64,000 bases of DNA, from NCBI GenBank assembly GCA_016125185.1, contig WGMG01000004.1:295453-359452 (forward strand), written 5' to 3'. Source of the stretch: Armatimonadota bacterium (lineage in GTDB: Bacteria > Armatimonadota > Fimbriimonadia > Fimbriimonadales > Fimbriimonadaceae). Within the stretch, counting starts at the first letter, position 1. Each line of letters begins with the position of its first letter. Below are positions 48,399 through 56,528 of the stretch, in pieces. Below the pieces are notes generated by a model that saw nothing but the letters and a program-made list of their open reading frames with translations, was not told the DNA's origin and did no database searches. Position numbers and translations under genes: made by a program.

Positions 48399-50069
48399 AT
48401 GGAGGTTCAATTGCGCCAGCTCGATCAAGCGACAATCGAAGAAATCGACGCCTTGAATAATCAGGCGTACCTGGCCCGTGCTTCCGATCCCACCTTTGCT
48501 CGCGAACTCACCAATAAGGTTTTGCTGCGAGCCCGCAAGATTTCGTACCAGAAAGGCATCGGCCAAGCGATTCGCACGCTGGCGGCCATCGAAGCGAAGA
48601 TCAACCCCGTTGAGGCCTATATGCTGGCCAACCGCGCCATCGCGATCCTGGAGCAGGAAGCCGATGAGAGTGGGATCGCCAGCGCTTTGATGACGGTGTT
48701 TTGCTACTACCACCATATTGGGTGGTACGAGGAGAGCCTGAAGGTCCTGAAGGACGCGTATGAGAAAGCGACGCGCTCCGGCAACCGCTATGTCGCGGTG
48801 ATCGCCCTCTACAACATGGGCGTGAACTCCGAGGAGCGGGGCGACATCGACGCGGCCATCCATTACTACGAGATGGCGATCGAAGAGTCGAAAGACGGCA
48901 TCAACGACAGTATCCACTGGATGTCGCGAACGGCTTATGCCAAGCTGAACTCGTTCCGCGACGCCGACCCGAAATGGGTAGCGGCCCTGCGAGAGTCGCA
49001 GGAAGCCCTCATGAAGCTGGAGAATATCTCGGCGGCGTGCGACAGCCATTGCAGTTTGGCTCTGTTGTTCTCTGAGCGAGGTCTGTATCCGGAAGCGATC
49101 GTGGAAATGCGCCGAGGGCGTGTTTTGGCGGCGAAGCATTCGCAGTCGCCGACGATCTCTTCGATGCTGTTGGACTTGGGTGAAATCTATCTTAAGTACG
49201 GCCGGTATCAGTCGGCCCTGCGAACGTTCCGCCGAAGCTATCACTTCGCCCAGACGACGGGTTATGCGATGTCTGAGTGCCGCTCGCTGGAGCGAATGGC
49301 GCTGGTGGAGCAGGAATTGGGTCTGTACAAAAAGGCCCTGACGCACCTGTATCAGCACATCAAGCTCAAGGAAAAGCTGATCAGCGAGCAGTCCGAAAAT
49401 CGACTTAAAGACCTGCAAACTTTCCACAAATTGGAAATGGTGCAGGCGGAAGCCAGTCTTGCCCGACAGAAAAACGACGAACTGGCCAATATCAATAATG
49501 AGCTCCAAATCGCCTTGGAACAGCAGTCCCGACTTCAGAAAGAATTGATGCGCATGGCATCCACCGACGACCTTACGGGAGCGGTGAACCGACGACAACT
49601 CGTCAACGACGGCACCTTGGAGATGGAGCGATATCGACACGTCGGCGCCCCGTTCGTGGTGACCATCCTCGACGTCGACCACTTTAAGCGCATCAACGAC
49701 TCGTTTGGCCATGCGGCGGGCGACGAGGTTTTACGACGCCTGACCAAGTGCTGCAAGGAGCATCTACGCCGATTCGACGTGTTTGGACGGCTGGGCGGCG
49801 AAGAGTTCTGCATCATCCATCACGACACCGATGTGAAGGGTGCGACAGCGGCGGTGAAGCGATTGATGGAGTCGATTTCGAGCATCGATACGGCGGATAT
49901 CATCGGCGATACGCATCTGACCGTCAGCATGGGGCTGAGTGAAGTTCGAAGGGGCAACGACTCATTTTACGATGTGTTGCACGATGCGGATATGGCGTTG
50001 TACGAAGCGAAGAACGCGGGTCGGGCGACGTATCGAATTTGCAAGAGCCGACATTTGGAAGCGGCTTAG
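48399..50069 (+). CDS. TPR-GGDEF diguanylate cyclase, copy 1
   Basis: The 556-residue cytosolic protein has TPR repeats over residues ~10-330 (RYVAVIALYNMGVNSEERGD; SMLLDLGEIYLKYGRYQSAL), a coiled coil (~330-385), and a GGDEF domain whose active site is GGEEF near 465 (FGRLGGEEFCIIHH). An RxxD inhibitory site (RRFD) lies five residues before GGEEF. It would make cyclic di-GMP from GTP with product inhibition, gated by a TPR-bound partner rather than a membrane sensor, as no transmembrane segment is present. It is a paralogue of the next GGDEF gene. Confidence 0.93.
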   Translation: MEVQLRQLDQATIEEIDALNNQAYLARASDPTFARELTNKVLLRARKISYQKGIGQAIRTLAAIEAKINPVEAYMLANRAIAILEQEADESGIASALMTVFCYYHHIGWYEESLKVLKDAYEKATRSGNRYVAVIALYNMGVNSEERGDIDAAIHYYEMAIEESKDGINDSIHWMSRTAYAKLNSFRDADPKWVAALRESQEALMKLENISAACDSHCSLALLFSERGLYPEAIVEMRRGRVLAAKHSQSPTISSMLLDLGEIYLKYGRYQSALRTFRRSYHFAQTTGYAMSECRSLERMALVEQELGLYKKALTHLYQHIKLKEKLISEQSENRLKDLQTFHKLEMVQAEASLARQKNDELANINNELQIALEQQSRLQKELMRMASTDDLTGAVNRRQLVNDGTLEMERYRHVGAPFVVTILDVDHFKRINDSFGHAAGDEVLRRLTKCCKEHLRRFDVFGRLGGEEFCIIHHDTDVKGATAAVKRLMESISSIDTADIIGDTHLTVSMGLSEVRRGNDSFYDVLHDADMALYEAKNAGRATYRICKSRHLEAA

Positions 50070-50647
50070 GGCTCTCCTTTTGGGGATTGCTTGGGTATGC
50101 CATGATGTTTTGTGGTGGAAACAATCCCTACCTCACCTGTTGCCAGGCTCCGTTGTCGCGGCAACGTCCTCTCCTGAGAGGAGAGGAAATGGGTCGCTTC
50201 GCTCCTCGGACTCTTGTTGTTTAGGCAGGTCTCCAGGGGTCTGCGCTGACGCTCCGACACCCTGGCTACCTGATGCGATCCTTCGGATCGTTCAACATCA
50301 GACTTCGGTGAGCGGTCCCGATTCGTTTCGCTTTCCGATTCGGCTAAGCCTCTCGGAATCTTCGACATTTCCCTCGCCATGCTCGGCGGGAACTACATGA
50401 CGCTCACCGCTCCCAAAAGGTGGAAACACGCTAACTCCCAGCCCGCGCAGTCGTCGTTAAGCGTGCCACGAATAGATGTGAATGAGCTCTCATCCGTAGC
50501 CAGACAGCTCGGTCCTTTCACTAAGTGGGGAGTTTGATGGTCAGGTGGCGTGGTGGCAAACCTAGTAAGGCTGTCATCTCGGGCGGGAGCGAAGCGCGGC
50601 ATAGATAGGAATATGGGGGTGCTACGGCATTCTCAAGGAAAAGGCTC
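50070..50647. other. 578-nt intergenic stretch with folded RNA-like segment, no gene seen
   Basis: No supported coding region is present between the two GGDEF genes. The stretch contains several perfect or near-perfect hairpins (50168-50186, 50226-50272, 50271-50300) and short inverted repeats. Reading frames on the minus strand exist but show no protein family. It could be decayed sequence or a dispersed repeat element. Confidence 0.5.
50168..50300. repeat. Cluster of three stem-loops, possible dispersed repeat or structured RNA
   Basis: CCTCTCCT-GAG-AGGAGAGG forms an 8-bp hairpin (50168-50186). CAGGT-CT-CCAGGG (50226-50238) pairs with CCCTGG-CT-ACCTG (50260-50272) as an 11-bp stem with a 2x2 internal loop. 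TGATG-CGATCC-TTC-GGATCG-...-CATCA (50271-50300) forms a third stem. The dense pairing exceeds what coding neighbours show. Confidence 0.4.
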
Positions 50648-52294
50648 TTGCGTAAAACCAAATCTGATCTTGATTCCGAAAACGCCACAGCCTTATCCCT
50701 TGCCCGGACCGACCCCAAAACTGCCGTCAAAATGGCGGATCTCACCCACAAAGCCTCACTCGGCATCCAATATCCAAAGGGTCAAGCCGACGCACTTCGC
50801 GTGTTGGTAGCGGTCTATTGCGGTTCGGACCCGGTTGCGGCCAACGAGTACGCCGAGAAGGCAATCTCAATTTATGAGCAGCTTGGCGACGACCAAGCGG
50901 TCGCTGGCCTGCTGATGCAGGTGGCACGGTTTAACCAGAATTCCGGTTGGGTGAATCGGGCCCATTTTCTGCTGGCGGAAGCCTATGAACGGTCCTTTCA
51001 GGCGGAAAACTTGAAGGTCGCCTCGGCAGCATTGTTCAATCTGGGTGCGAATTCCGAGGATCGAGACGACTTTCCGGCGGCGGTGGAGTACTTCGCGCGG
51101 GCCAAGCAGTTGGCGCTTGAGCACGATTTGGCCAACACGTATTGGCGGGCGGCGGCGGCCGAGCAAGAGATGCTTTATATCCTCAAGGATGGGCTCTTCG
51201 ACCGCGAGATCGTCCATAAGGCGTTGGAGGCTCTTGAGTCGGATGGCGGCGAAGAGTGTCTGATCGAGCTCTTGACGTTTTTAGCGAAGGTGGCTCATGA
51301 TGAGGGCGAGCAGCGGTTGGCGAAGAGCTATATGCACCGAAGCATGCGGCTGGCCAAGGCGTGCGGCGGCGAGCAGGCGAGGGCCGAAATTCTTTACCAA
51401 TCAGCGGTGTTTCGGCACCAGGAAGGTCGGCTCAAGTCGGCAGGAAAGGCGCTTCGATACGCGTTGACCGTCGCAGAACGGCTGGAGCTTCGCACGCTAG
51501 AGCTTTCGTGCCTGAAGCTGTTGGCAGATACGTACTTCCGGCTATCGGACCCAAGCCTTGCGTACGAGACGCTGAACCGTTTTGTCGAGATTCGAGACGA
51601 ACTGCACGTGCAGGAGTCGAAACGGCACTTCGAGGAGATGAGAACCATGCGCCAGTTCCAATTGGTGGAGGAGGAATCGCGCCTATTGAAGCTGAAAAAC
51701 ACAGCTCTTGGCGCGGTGAATTCTCGATTGGAGGTGGCGTTGCAAGAGACGCGGAACCTGCAGAAGGAGCTTCAGCGTCTGGTGACGATCGACGAACTGA
51801 CGGGCGCGTTCAACCGGCGCGAAATCTTGGCGCGGGGAAGCGACATGGTGTCGCGGTTCCACTCGCAGGGACGACAGGGTTCGATCATGATTGTGGATAT
51901 TGACCGATTTAAGTCGATCAACGACAGCTTTGGCCACGCAACAGGCGATGAGATTCTGCGTCGGTTTACCAAGAGCTGTCAGCGTGTCCTGCGTCCGACG
52001 GACAGCTTTGGACGGCTGGGCGGTGAGGAGTTCTGCATTCTGCTGGACAATACGCCGTTGGACATCGCAGAGAAGGTGGCGGATCGTCTACTGAAGTCGA
52101 TCCGCTCGACTCGGGTTTCCGACCTGATGGGCGATCGCGTTTTGACAGCGAGTCTGGGGCTAGCCGGCCTGAATGCCAGCCACGATAAGATCGAAGTGGC
52201 GCTGAACGATGCGGACGAGAGTTTGTACGAAGCGAAGAACACGGGACGTGACAAATACTGCGTGAGCGGATTCAAGAATAAGAGAGCGGCCTAA
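50648..52294 (+). CDS. TPR-GGDEF diguanylate cyclase, copy 2
   Basis: The start is TTG 50648, with AAGGAAAAGG 4-13 nt before it. The 548-residue product matches copy 1 in layout: N-terminal TPR-like repeats (AKSYMHRSMRLAKACGGEQA; ALFNLGANSEDRDDFPAAVE), coiled coil (~325-380) and GGDEF domain with FGRLGGEEFCILLDN near residue 460. The inhibitory RxxD is present as RPTD. It probably synthesises cyclic di-GMP in response to a different protein or ligand. The two copies are separated by the structured 578-nt spacer, so they are a tandem duplication with independent control. Confidence 0.92.
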   Translation: MRKTKSDLDSENATALSLARTDPKTAVKMADLTHKASLGIQYPKGQADALRVLVAVYCGSDPVAANEYAEKAISIYEQLGDDQAVAGLLMQVARFNQNSGWVNRAHFLLAEAYERSFQAENLKVASAALFNLGANSEDRDDFPAAVEYFARAKQLALEHDLANTYWRAAAAEQEMLYILKDGLFDREIVHKALEALESDGGEECLIELLTFLAKVAHDEGEQRLAKSYMHRSMRLAKACGGEQARAEILYQSAVFRHQEGRLKSAGKALRYALTVAERLELRTLELSCLKLLADTYFRLSDPSLAYETLNRFVEIRDELHVQESKRHFEEMRTMRQFQLVEEESRLLKLKNTALGAVNSRLEVALQETRNLQKELQRLVTIDELTGAFNRREILARGSDMVSRFHSQGRQGSIMIVDIDRFKSINDSFGHATGDEILRRFTKSCQRVLRPTDSFGRLGGEEFCILLDNTPLDIAEKVADRLLKSIRSTRVSDLMGDRVLTASLGLAGLNASHDKIEVALNDADESLYEAKNTGRDKYCVSGFKNKRAA

Positions 52295-52324
52295 GGCCGA
52301 CGGTAAACTTAACGCTTAGACTCT

Positions 52325-53392
52325 ATGATCGAGAAGCTGCAGGAAATCGAAAAAAAATTCCAGGCGGTTGAGGCCGACTTCAACGATTTGGCGATTGTAT
52401 CCAATCCCAAGGAAATGCAGCGTCTGGGCAAGCTCCGCTCCGACTTGGAGCCGATCGTTGCCGCCATCCGCAGCTACCGCAAAATCATCGACGACCTGAC
52501 TCAGGCTGAAGAGATGCTGAGCGATCCGGAGATGAAGGAACTGGCGCAGGAGGAAATCGAGCCTCTGCGAGCGGCCAAGGCGGATCAAGAGCAGCAACTG
52601 AAGATGATGCTGGTGCCAAAGGACCCGAACGACGACAAGGCGGTTATCGTCGAAATTCGTCCGGCGGCGGGCGGCGACGAGGCAGCGCTATTTGCCAACG
52701 AACTCTTCCGCATGTACTCACGATGGGCGGAGCGTCGACGTTGGAAGGTCGAAATCATCGACCATGAAGAGAGCGGGATCGGCGGGCTTTCGCGCGTGGT
52801 TTTCAAGATCGACGCGGTCGGCGCGTTTTCGCAGTTGAAGTTTGAGTCGGGCGTTCACCGCGTTCAGCGCGTGCCGGCAACGGAGAGTCAGGGGCGAATC
52901 CACACCTCGACGGTGACGGTCGCAGTTCTGCCGGAAGCGGAAGAAGTCGATCTGCAGATCGACCCGAAGGACCTGGAGATTTCGACATTCTGTTCGTCCT
53001 CGGCCGGTGGTCAGCACATGCAGAAGAACGAAACGGCGATCCGCATCATCCACAAGCCGACAGGGCTGGTGAGTACGTGTCAGGACGAACGGAGCCAGGC
53101 GCAGAATAAGCTGAAGGCGATGGACGTTCTGCGGGCAAAACTGCTCCAGATGGAGGTCGAAAAGGCCCAAGCCGAGCGATCCGGCATGCGGAAAGGGCAG
53201 ATCGGCACGGGTGATCGATCAGAGAAGATTCGAACCTACAATTTCCCGGAGAGCCGCATTACGGACCACCGAATCAAGGTGACGATGCACAACTTGGGCA
53301 CGTTTATGGACGGCGATATCCAGGGCATGCTCGACGCTTTGATCCAGGATGACCAGGCTCGAAAGTTGGCGGAAGAAGACGGCGCTCAATAA
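52325..53392 (+). CDS. prfA: Peptide chain release factor 1
   Basis: The 355-residue protein has the N-terminal helical domain, the stop-codon reading motif PAT in VHRVQRVPATESQGRIHTST (near residue 184), which marks RF1 (UAA/UAG), and the peptidyl-hydrolysis motif GGQ in SSSAGGQHMQKNETAIRI near 228. The C-terminus NFPESRITDHRIKVTMHNLG is family-typical. The residue after GGQ-H is Met rather than the common Val, a small difference. A TAAACT box lies at 52304-52309. No prmC follows. Confidence 0.96.
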   Translation: MIEKLQEIEKKFQAVEADFNDLAIVSNPKEMQRLGKLRSDLEPIVAAIRSYRKIIDDLTQAEEMLSDPEMKELAQEEIEPLRAAKADQEQQLKMMLVPKDPNDDKAVIVEIRPAAGGDEAALFANELFRMYSRWAERRRWKVEIIDHEESGIGGLSRVVFKIDAVGAFSQLKFESGVHRVQRVPATESQGRIHTSTVTVAVLPEAEEVDLQIDPKDLEISTFCSSSAGGQHMQKNETAIRIIHKPTGLVSTCQDERSQAQNKLKAMDVLRAKLLQMEVEKAQAERSGMRKGQIGTGDRSEKIRTYNFPESRITDHRIKVTMHNLGTFMDGDIQGMLDALIQDDQARKLAEEDGAQ

Positions 53393-53414
53393 CGTGTAAA
53401 CTAGCGCTCATACC

Positions 53415-54158
53415 ATGAGCCTCCCCATCTCGCTCCAACTTTACTCCCTTCGCGACGACGCGCCGAAAGACTTCATCGGTCTTATTCGACAGGTGGCTGG
53501 AATCGGCTATGACGCGGTCGAATTTGCCGGATACCATGGGCATTCGGCGGCCGAGCTTCGGGCGGCGCTGGAGGATAACGGGTTACGGTGTTCGGGTACG
53601 CACACGGCGATCGACCTGCTGAACGACGATCAGTACGATTCGACGCTGCGCGCGCACGAAACGTTGGGCACGAAGAACATCATTATTCCGTGGCTTCCGC
53701 TGGAACTGCACTCGACGGCAGAGGCGACGCTGGCGACGGCGCAGCGGCTGACGAAGCTAACCCAGAAGGTGGAGAAGGACGGGTTCTTCTTGGGCTTCCA
53801 TGCGCACGATGCAGACATGAAGCCGCTGGATGATGGCCGCTCGACGTGGTACATCCTGGGCGAGAACACGCCGGACAGCTTTTTACTGCAGTTCGATACC
53901 GCGAATGCAATGCACGGCGGATCGGACCCGGTTCAGCCGCTCTTGGACTTTCCGGGGCGTGGCAAGACGGTGCACTTTAAGGAGTATCCGTTCGACGGAT
54001 CATCGATTGGGGAAGGCAAGATTCCGTTTGCTGAAGTGATCAAGGCCCTGCCGACGGCGGGGGCGGAGTGGATTGTGGTCGAGCAGGAACAGTATGGCGA
54101 TCGGACGCCGATCGAGTCTTGCCGGGTGTCGTTTGAGAATCTGAAGGCGATGTTGTAG
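53415..54158 (+). CDS. Sugar phosphate isomerase/epimerase-like TIM-barrel protein
   Basis: The 247-residue protein has the xylose-isomerase-like fold: ISLQLYSLRDDAPKDFIGLI, IGYDAVEFAGYHGHSAAELR, GLRCSGTHTAIDLL, GFHAHDADMKPLD, FDTANAMHGGSDPV and TVHFKEYPFDGSS. The His/Glu/Asp residues in these motifs are likely metal ligands of the family. It is cytoplasmic, with no signal peptide, and its substrate cannot be predicted. It lies 22 nt after prfA. Confidence 0.85.
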   Translation: MSLPISLQLYSLRDDAPKDFIGLIRQVAGIGYDAVEFAGYHGHSAAELRAALEDNGLRCSGTHTAIDLLNDDQYDSTLRAHETLGTKNIIIPWLPLELHSTAEATLATAQRLTKLTQKVEKDGFFLGFHAHDADMKPLDDGRSTWYILGENTPDSFLLQFDTANAMHGGSDPVQPLLDFPGRGKTVHFKEYPFDGSSIGEGKIPFAEVIKALPTAGAEWIVVEQEQYGDRTPIESCRVSFENLKAML

Positions 54159-54233
54159 GGCTGTTGGCTTTCGCTTTTCTACCTCACGTCTTCGCTAGCT
54201 CCTATGCGGCTGGCTTGGAATCATCCACCCCGC

Positions 54234-54272
54234 CTCCGATTCTCGGAGCCACCCCTCCGATCTTCGGAGGGG
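54234..54272. terminator. Tandem hairpins after the TIM-barrel gene
   Basis: CTCCGA-TTC-TCGGAG (54234-54248) is followed by CCCCTCCGA-TCT-TCGGAGGGG (54252-54272), a perfect 9-bp stem. AGTTTAGTT follows, a weak U-rich tail. They may terminate transcription between the plus-strand gene ending at 54158 and the convergent ribBA operon. Confidence 0.45.
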
Positions 54273-54382
54273 AGTTTAGTTGGTACGCGTTAATGACTTG
54301 AGCCCTCAGAACCTCTGCGACAGCATTCGAAAGCATGGCCCTAGCCTCGGCACAGAGGGAGCACAATCCACCGCTCGCAGGG

Positions 54383-55588
54383 CTACTCCTTCGGGAGGAT
54401 GTGGTCCATTTTGTCGCGCTTGGTGGCGAGGTACCTCTCGCGGTGCTCTTCGGGTTCGGCGATGACGGGCACATATTCGACGATTTCGAGTCCATAGCCT
54501 TGCAGGCCGGCCCGTTTCGCGGGGTTGTTGGTCATCAGGCGAATCTTTTGGATGCCGAGGTCGGCGAGAAGCTGCGCGCCCAGCGAGTAGTCGCGGGAGT
54601 CCGCCTTGAAGCCGAGGGCGACGTTGGCTTCGACGGTATCGAGGCCCTGGTCCTGGAGTTCGTAGGCGCGGAGTTTGTTGATGAGTCCGATGCCGCGGCC
54701 CTCTTGCTGGATGTAGACGACCACGCCGCGACCTTCCCGTTCGATGTTCTGGAGCGCCATTTCGAGCTGGTCGCCACAGTCGCACCGGAGGGAGCCGAGC
54801 AGGTCGCCGGTGAGGCAGGACGAGTGCATGCGGACGAGGACCGGCTCTTCCGTGCAGACATCGCCTTTGACGATGGCGACGTACGGGTCGCGTTCGACAG
54901 TGGGCTCGTAAGCGTACAGCGTGAAGTGGCCGAACCGGGTGGGGAAGTCGATAGGGCCGGCTTTGCGTTCGATCAGCCGCTCATTGTGGCGGCGATAGGC
55001 GATGAGGTCGGCGATGGTGACGATCTTGAGGTCGTGCTCCTCGGCGAACGGCATGAGGCCGTCGAGGCGCATCATGGTGCCGTCGTCGTTGAGGATTTCG
55101 CATCCGACGCCGACTGGCTTGAACCCGGCTAAGGTGCAAAGGTCGACGATGGCCTCGGTGTGACCGGCGCGGCGCAGCACGCCGCCTTCGACGGCTCGCA
55201 AGGGGATGATATGGCCGGGGCGGGCAAGATCGGACGGCTTGGCGTTGTCTTCGACGAAGATTTTGACGGTGAGAGCGCGGTCAAAAGCGCTGACACCGGT
55301 GGTTGCACCGGGAATCGCGTCGACGGTTTCGGCCATGGCGGTGCCGTGGCGTGCGGTGTTCTGCTTCGTCATCATGGGAATCTGAAGCTCGGCCAGGCGC
55401 TCGGCAGTGGTCGGGATGAACGGGACACCGCGGCCATGTTTGATCATGAAATTCATGATCTCAGGGGTACAGGTCTCGCCGGCGCAGACGAGGTCACCCT
55501 CGTTTTCACGGTCGGGGTCATCAATGACGATGATCATCTTGCCTCGACGCATTTCTTCGAGGGCTTCGGGAATGGTTGCGAACTTCAT
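54383..55588 (-). CDS. ribBA: Bifunctional 3,4-dihydroxy-2-butanone 4-phosphate synthase / GTP cyclohydrolase II
   Basis: The 401-residue protein has RibB in the N-terminal half (IIVIDDPDRENEGDLVCAGE, FMIKHGRGVPFIP, GHIIPLRAVEGGVLRRAGHT, EAIVDLCTLAG) and RibA in the C-terminal half (VRMHSSCLTGDLLGSLRCDC with the zinc cysteines; VVYIQQEGRGIGLINKLRAY; RLMTNNPAKRAGLQGYGLEI). It makes both precursors of riboflavin from ribulose-5-phosphate and GTP. It is the last gene of the proteasome operon, its start overlapping the beta-subunit stop by 1 nt (TAATG), an unusual pairing. ribH is elsewhere (29525). Confidence 0.96.
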   Translation of the reverse strand: MKFATIPEALEEMRRGKMIIVIDDPDRENEGDLVCAGETCTPEIMNFMIKHGRGVPFIPTTAERLAELQIPMMTKQNTARHGTAMAETVDAIPGATTGVSAFDRALTVKIFVEDNAKPSDLARPGHIIPLRAVEGGVLRRAGHTEAIVDLCTLAGFKPVGVGCEILNDDGTMMRLDGLMPFAEEHDLKIVTIADLIAYRRHNERLIERKAGPIDFPTRFGHFTLYAYEPTVERDPYVAIVKGDVCTEEPVLVRMHSSCLTGDLLGSLRCDCGDQLEMALQNIEREGRGVVVYIQQEGRGIGLINKLRAYELQDQGLDTVEANVALGFKADSRDYSLGAQLLADLGIQKIRLMTNNPAKRAGLQGYGLEIVEYVPVIAEPEEHRERYLATKRDKMDHILPKE

Positions 55589-56349
55589 TACAGGGGGACG
55601 GCCGCCTTGAGGACCTTTTCGACAGCTTTTTTGAGAATTTTTTCGTCGACCAGTTGGTTGCCATCCTTGGTGAGGATGCGTACGACCGGGTCGATGCGGG
55701 TGAATCCGCCGGTGGCGGAATCAAGGGTGGAGGCGATATCAAGCATTTGGAGGCCGTTTTCCAGGACCTTTTCCAGCGACTTGGTTTCGAAGCCGCCTTC
55801 GGTGCGACGGAGGAACTCGAAGATGCCGCGGATGCGCTCGGAACCCGATCCGGCGCAGGCGTATTCGCCGTTTTCGAAACGGGCTCCGGCCCCATCGAAG
55901 AAGTACACGCCGAATTGGTCGCGAGTCTTGTCATAGGCGGCGACGATCGGGAGAAAGACGCCGATTCCGTTCATGGCCATCTCGACGTTGCCGGCGAGGG
56001 CGCGGGAGATTTCGGCGAGCTTGCCTTCGAGGGTGAGCTCTTGGAGGACGGCGCGGCGATAGTACTTGAACGAGTGCTTCAGGTAGCGGCAGATCTCGAC
56101 GGAGCGGGCAAACGAGCCGGAGATGGCGACGACGGTGAGGTCGTCGAGGGCCATGACCTTCTCAGCCTGCTCGAACATGATGAGGTTGCCCATCGTGGCG
56201 CGGCGGTCGGCAAAGACGATGACGCCATCCTTGAAGCGGAGGGCGAGGACGGTGGTGCCGTGGGTTTCGAAGTTCGGGTCAACACCGACGCTCGTGAGAC
56301 GTACGTCGGCGGTTAGCTCTTCGAACGATCGAGCAAGAGGTGTCATCAT
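55588..56349 (-). CDS. prcB: 20S proteasome beta subunit (UBact-type system)
   Basis: The 253-residue protein has an N-terminal propeptide ending NFETHG before the catalytic Thr in TTVLALRFKDGVIVFADRRA. Thr32 corresponds to mature Thr1; Asp48 and Lys64 then fall at mature positions 17 and 33, the expected catalytic residues. A GSGSERIRG stretch matches the late family motif. It would be the proteolytic ring of a bacterial 20S proteasome. It is coupled to the UBact gene by an ATGA overlap. The alpha subunit and ring ATPase are not encoded in the window. Confidence 0.92.
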   Translation of the reverse strand: MMTPLARSFEELTADVRLTSVGVDPNFETHGTTVLALRFKDGVIVFADRRATMGNLIMFEQAEKVMALDDLTVVAISGSFARSVEICRYLKHSFKYYRRAVLQELTLEGKLAEISRALAGNVEMAMNGIGVFLPIVAAYDKTRDQFGVYFFDGAGARFENGEYACAGSGSERIRGIFEFLRRTEGGFETKSLEKVLENGLQMLDIASTLDSATGGFTRIDPVVRILTKDGNQLVDEKILKKAVEKVLKAAVPL

Positions 56350-56528
56350 TGGCCGGACCGCTGCCGATATTTCTTGGCTTGGTCAGGATCGACCTTTTTA
56401 AGTCGTCGCAGCAGTTCGTTTCCGCCCTCTGGCTTGGTGATATCCGGCGACTTTGGCCCGGAATCGTCGCCCTGCTTGCGCTCGGGCACGGGGCTTTTCT
56501 GGCGTTGGGGTTGTTCAAATTGAAGCAT
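56346..56528 (-). CDS. ubact: UBact, ubiquitin-like (Pup-related) protein modifier
   Basis: The 60-residue, hydrophilic, probably disordered protein reads ...SGPKSPDITKPEGGNELLRR LKKVDPDQAKKYRQRSGQ at its end. The NELLRRLKKVDPDQAKKYRQ core and RQRSG[Q/E] tail match UBact proteins reported from Nitrospira, Armatimonadota and other bacteria. The C-terminal residue is Gln, so it needs deamidation to Glu before ligation, as Mycobacterium Pup does. It overlaps the Dop/PafA-like gene by 14 nt and the beta-subunit gene by 4 nt. Confidence 0.9.
   Translation of the reverse strand: MLQFEQPQRQKSPVPERKQGDDSGPKSPDITKPEGGNELLRRLKKVDPDQAKKYRQRSGQ

Noticed and set aside
47880..49712. 610-codon minus-strand open frame
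   Set aside because: Antisense to the SRPBCC and TPR-GGDEF genes, which have clear motifs.
50066..50380. 104-codon minus-strand frame in the GGDEF spacer
   Set aside because: It overlaps the stem-loop cluster, has low-complexity Arg/Ser composition and no start signal; repeat-like sequence is a better explanation.
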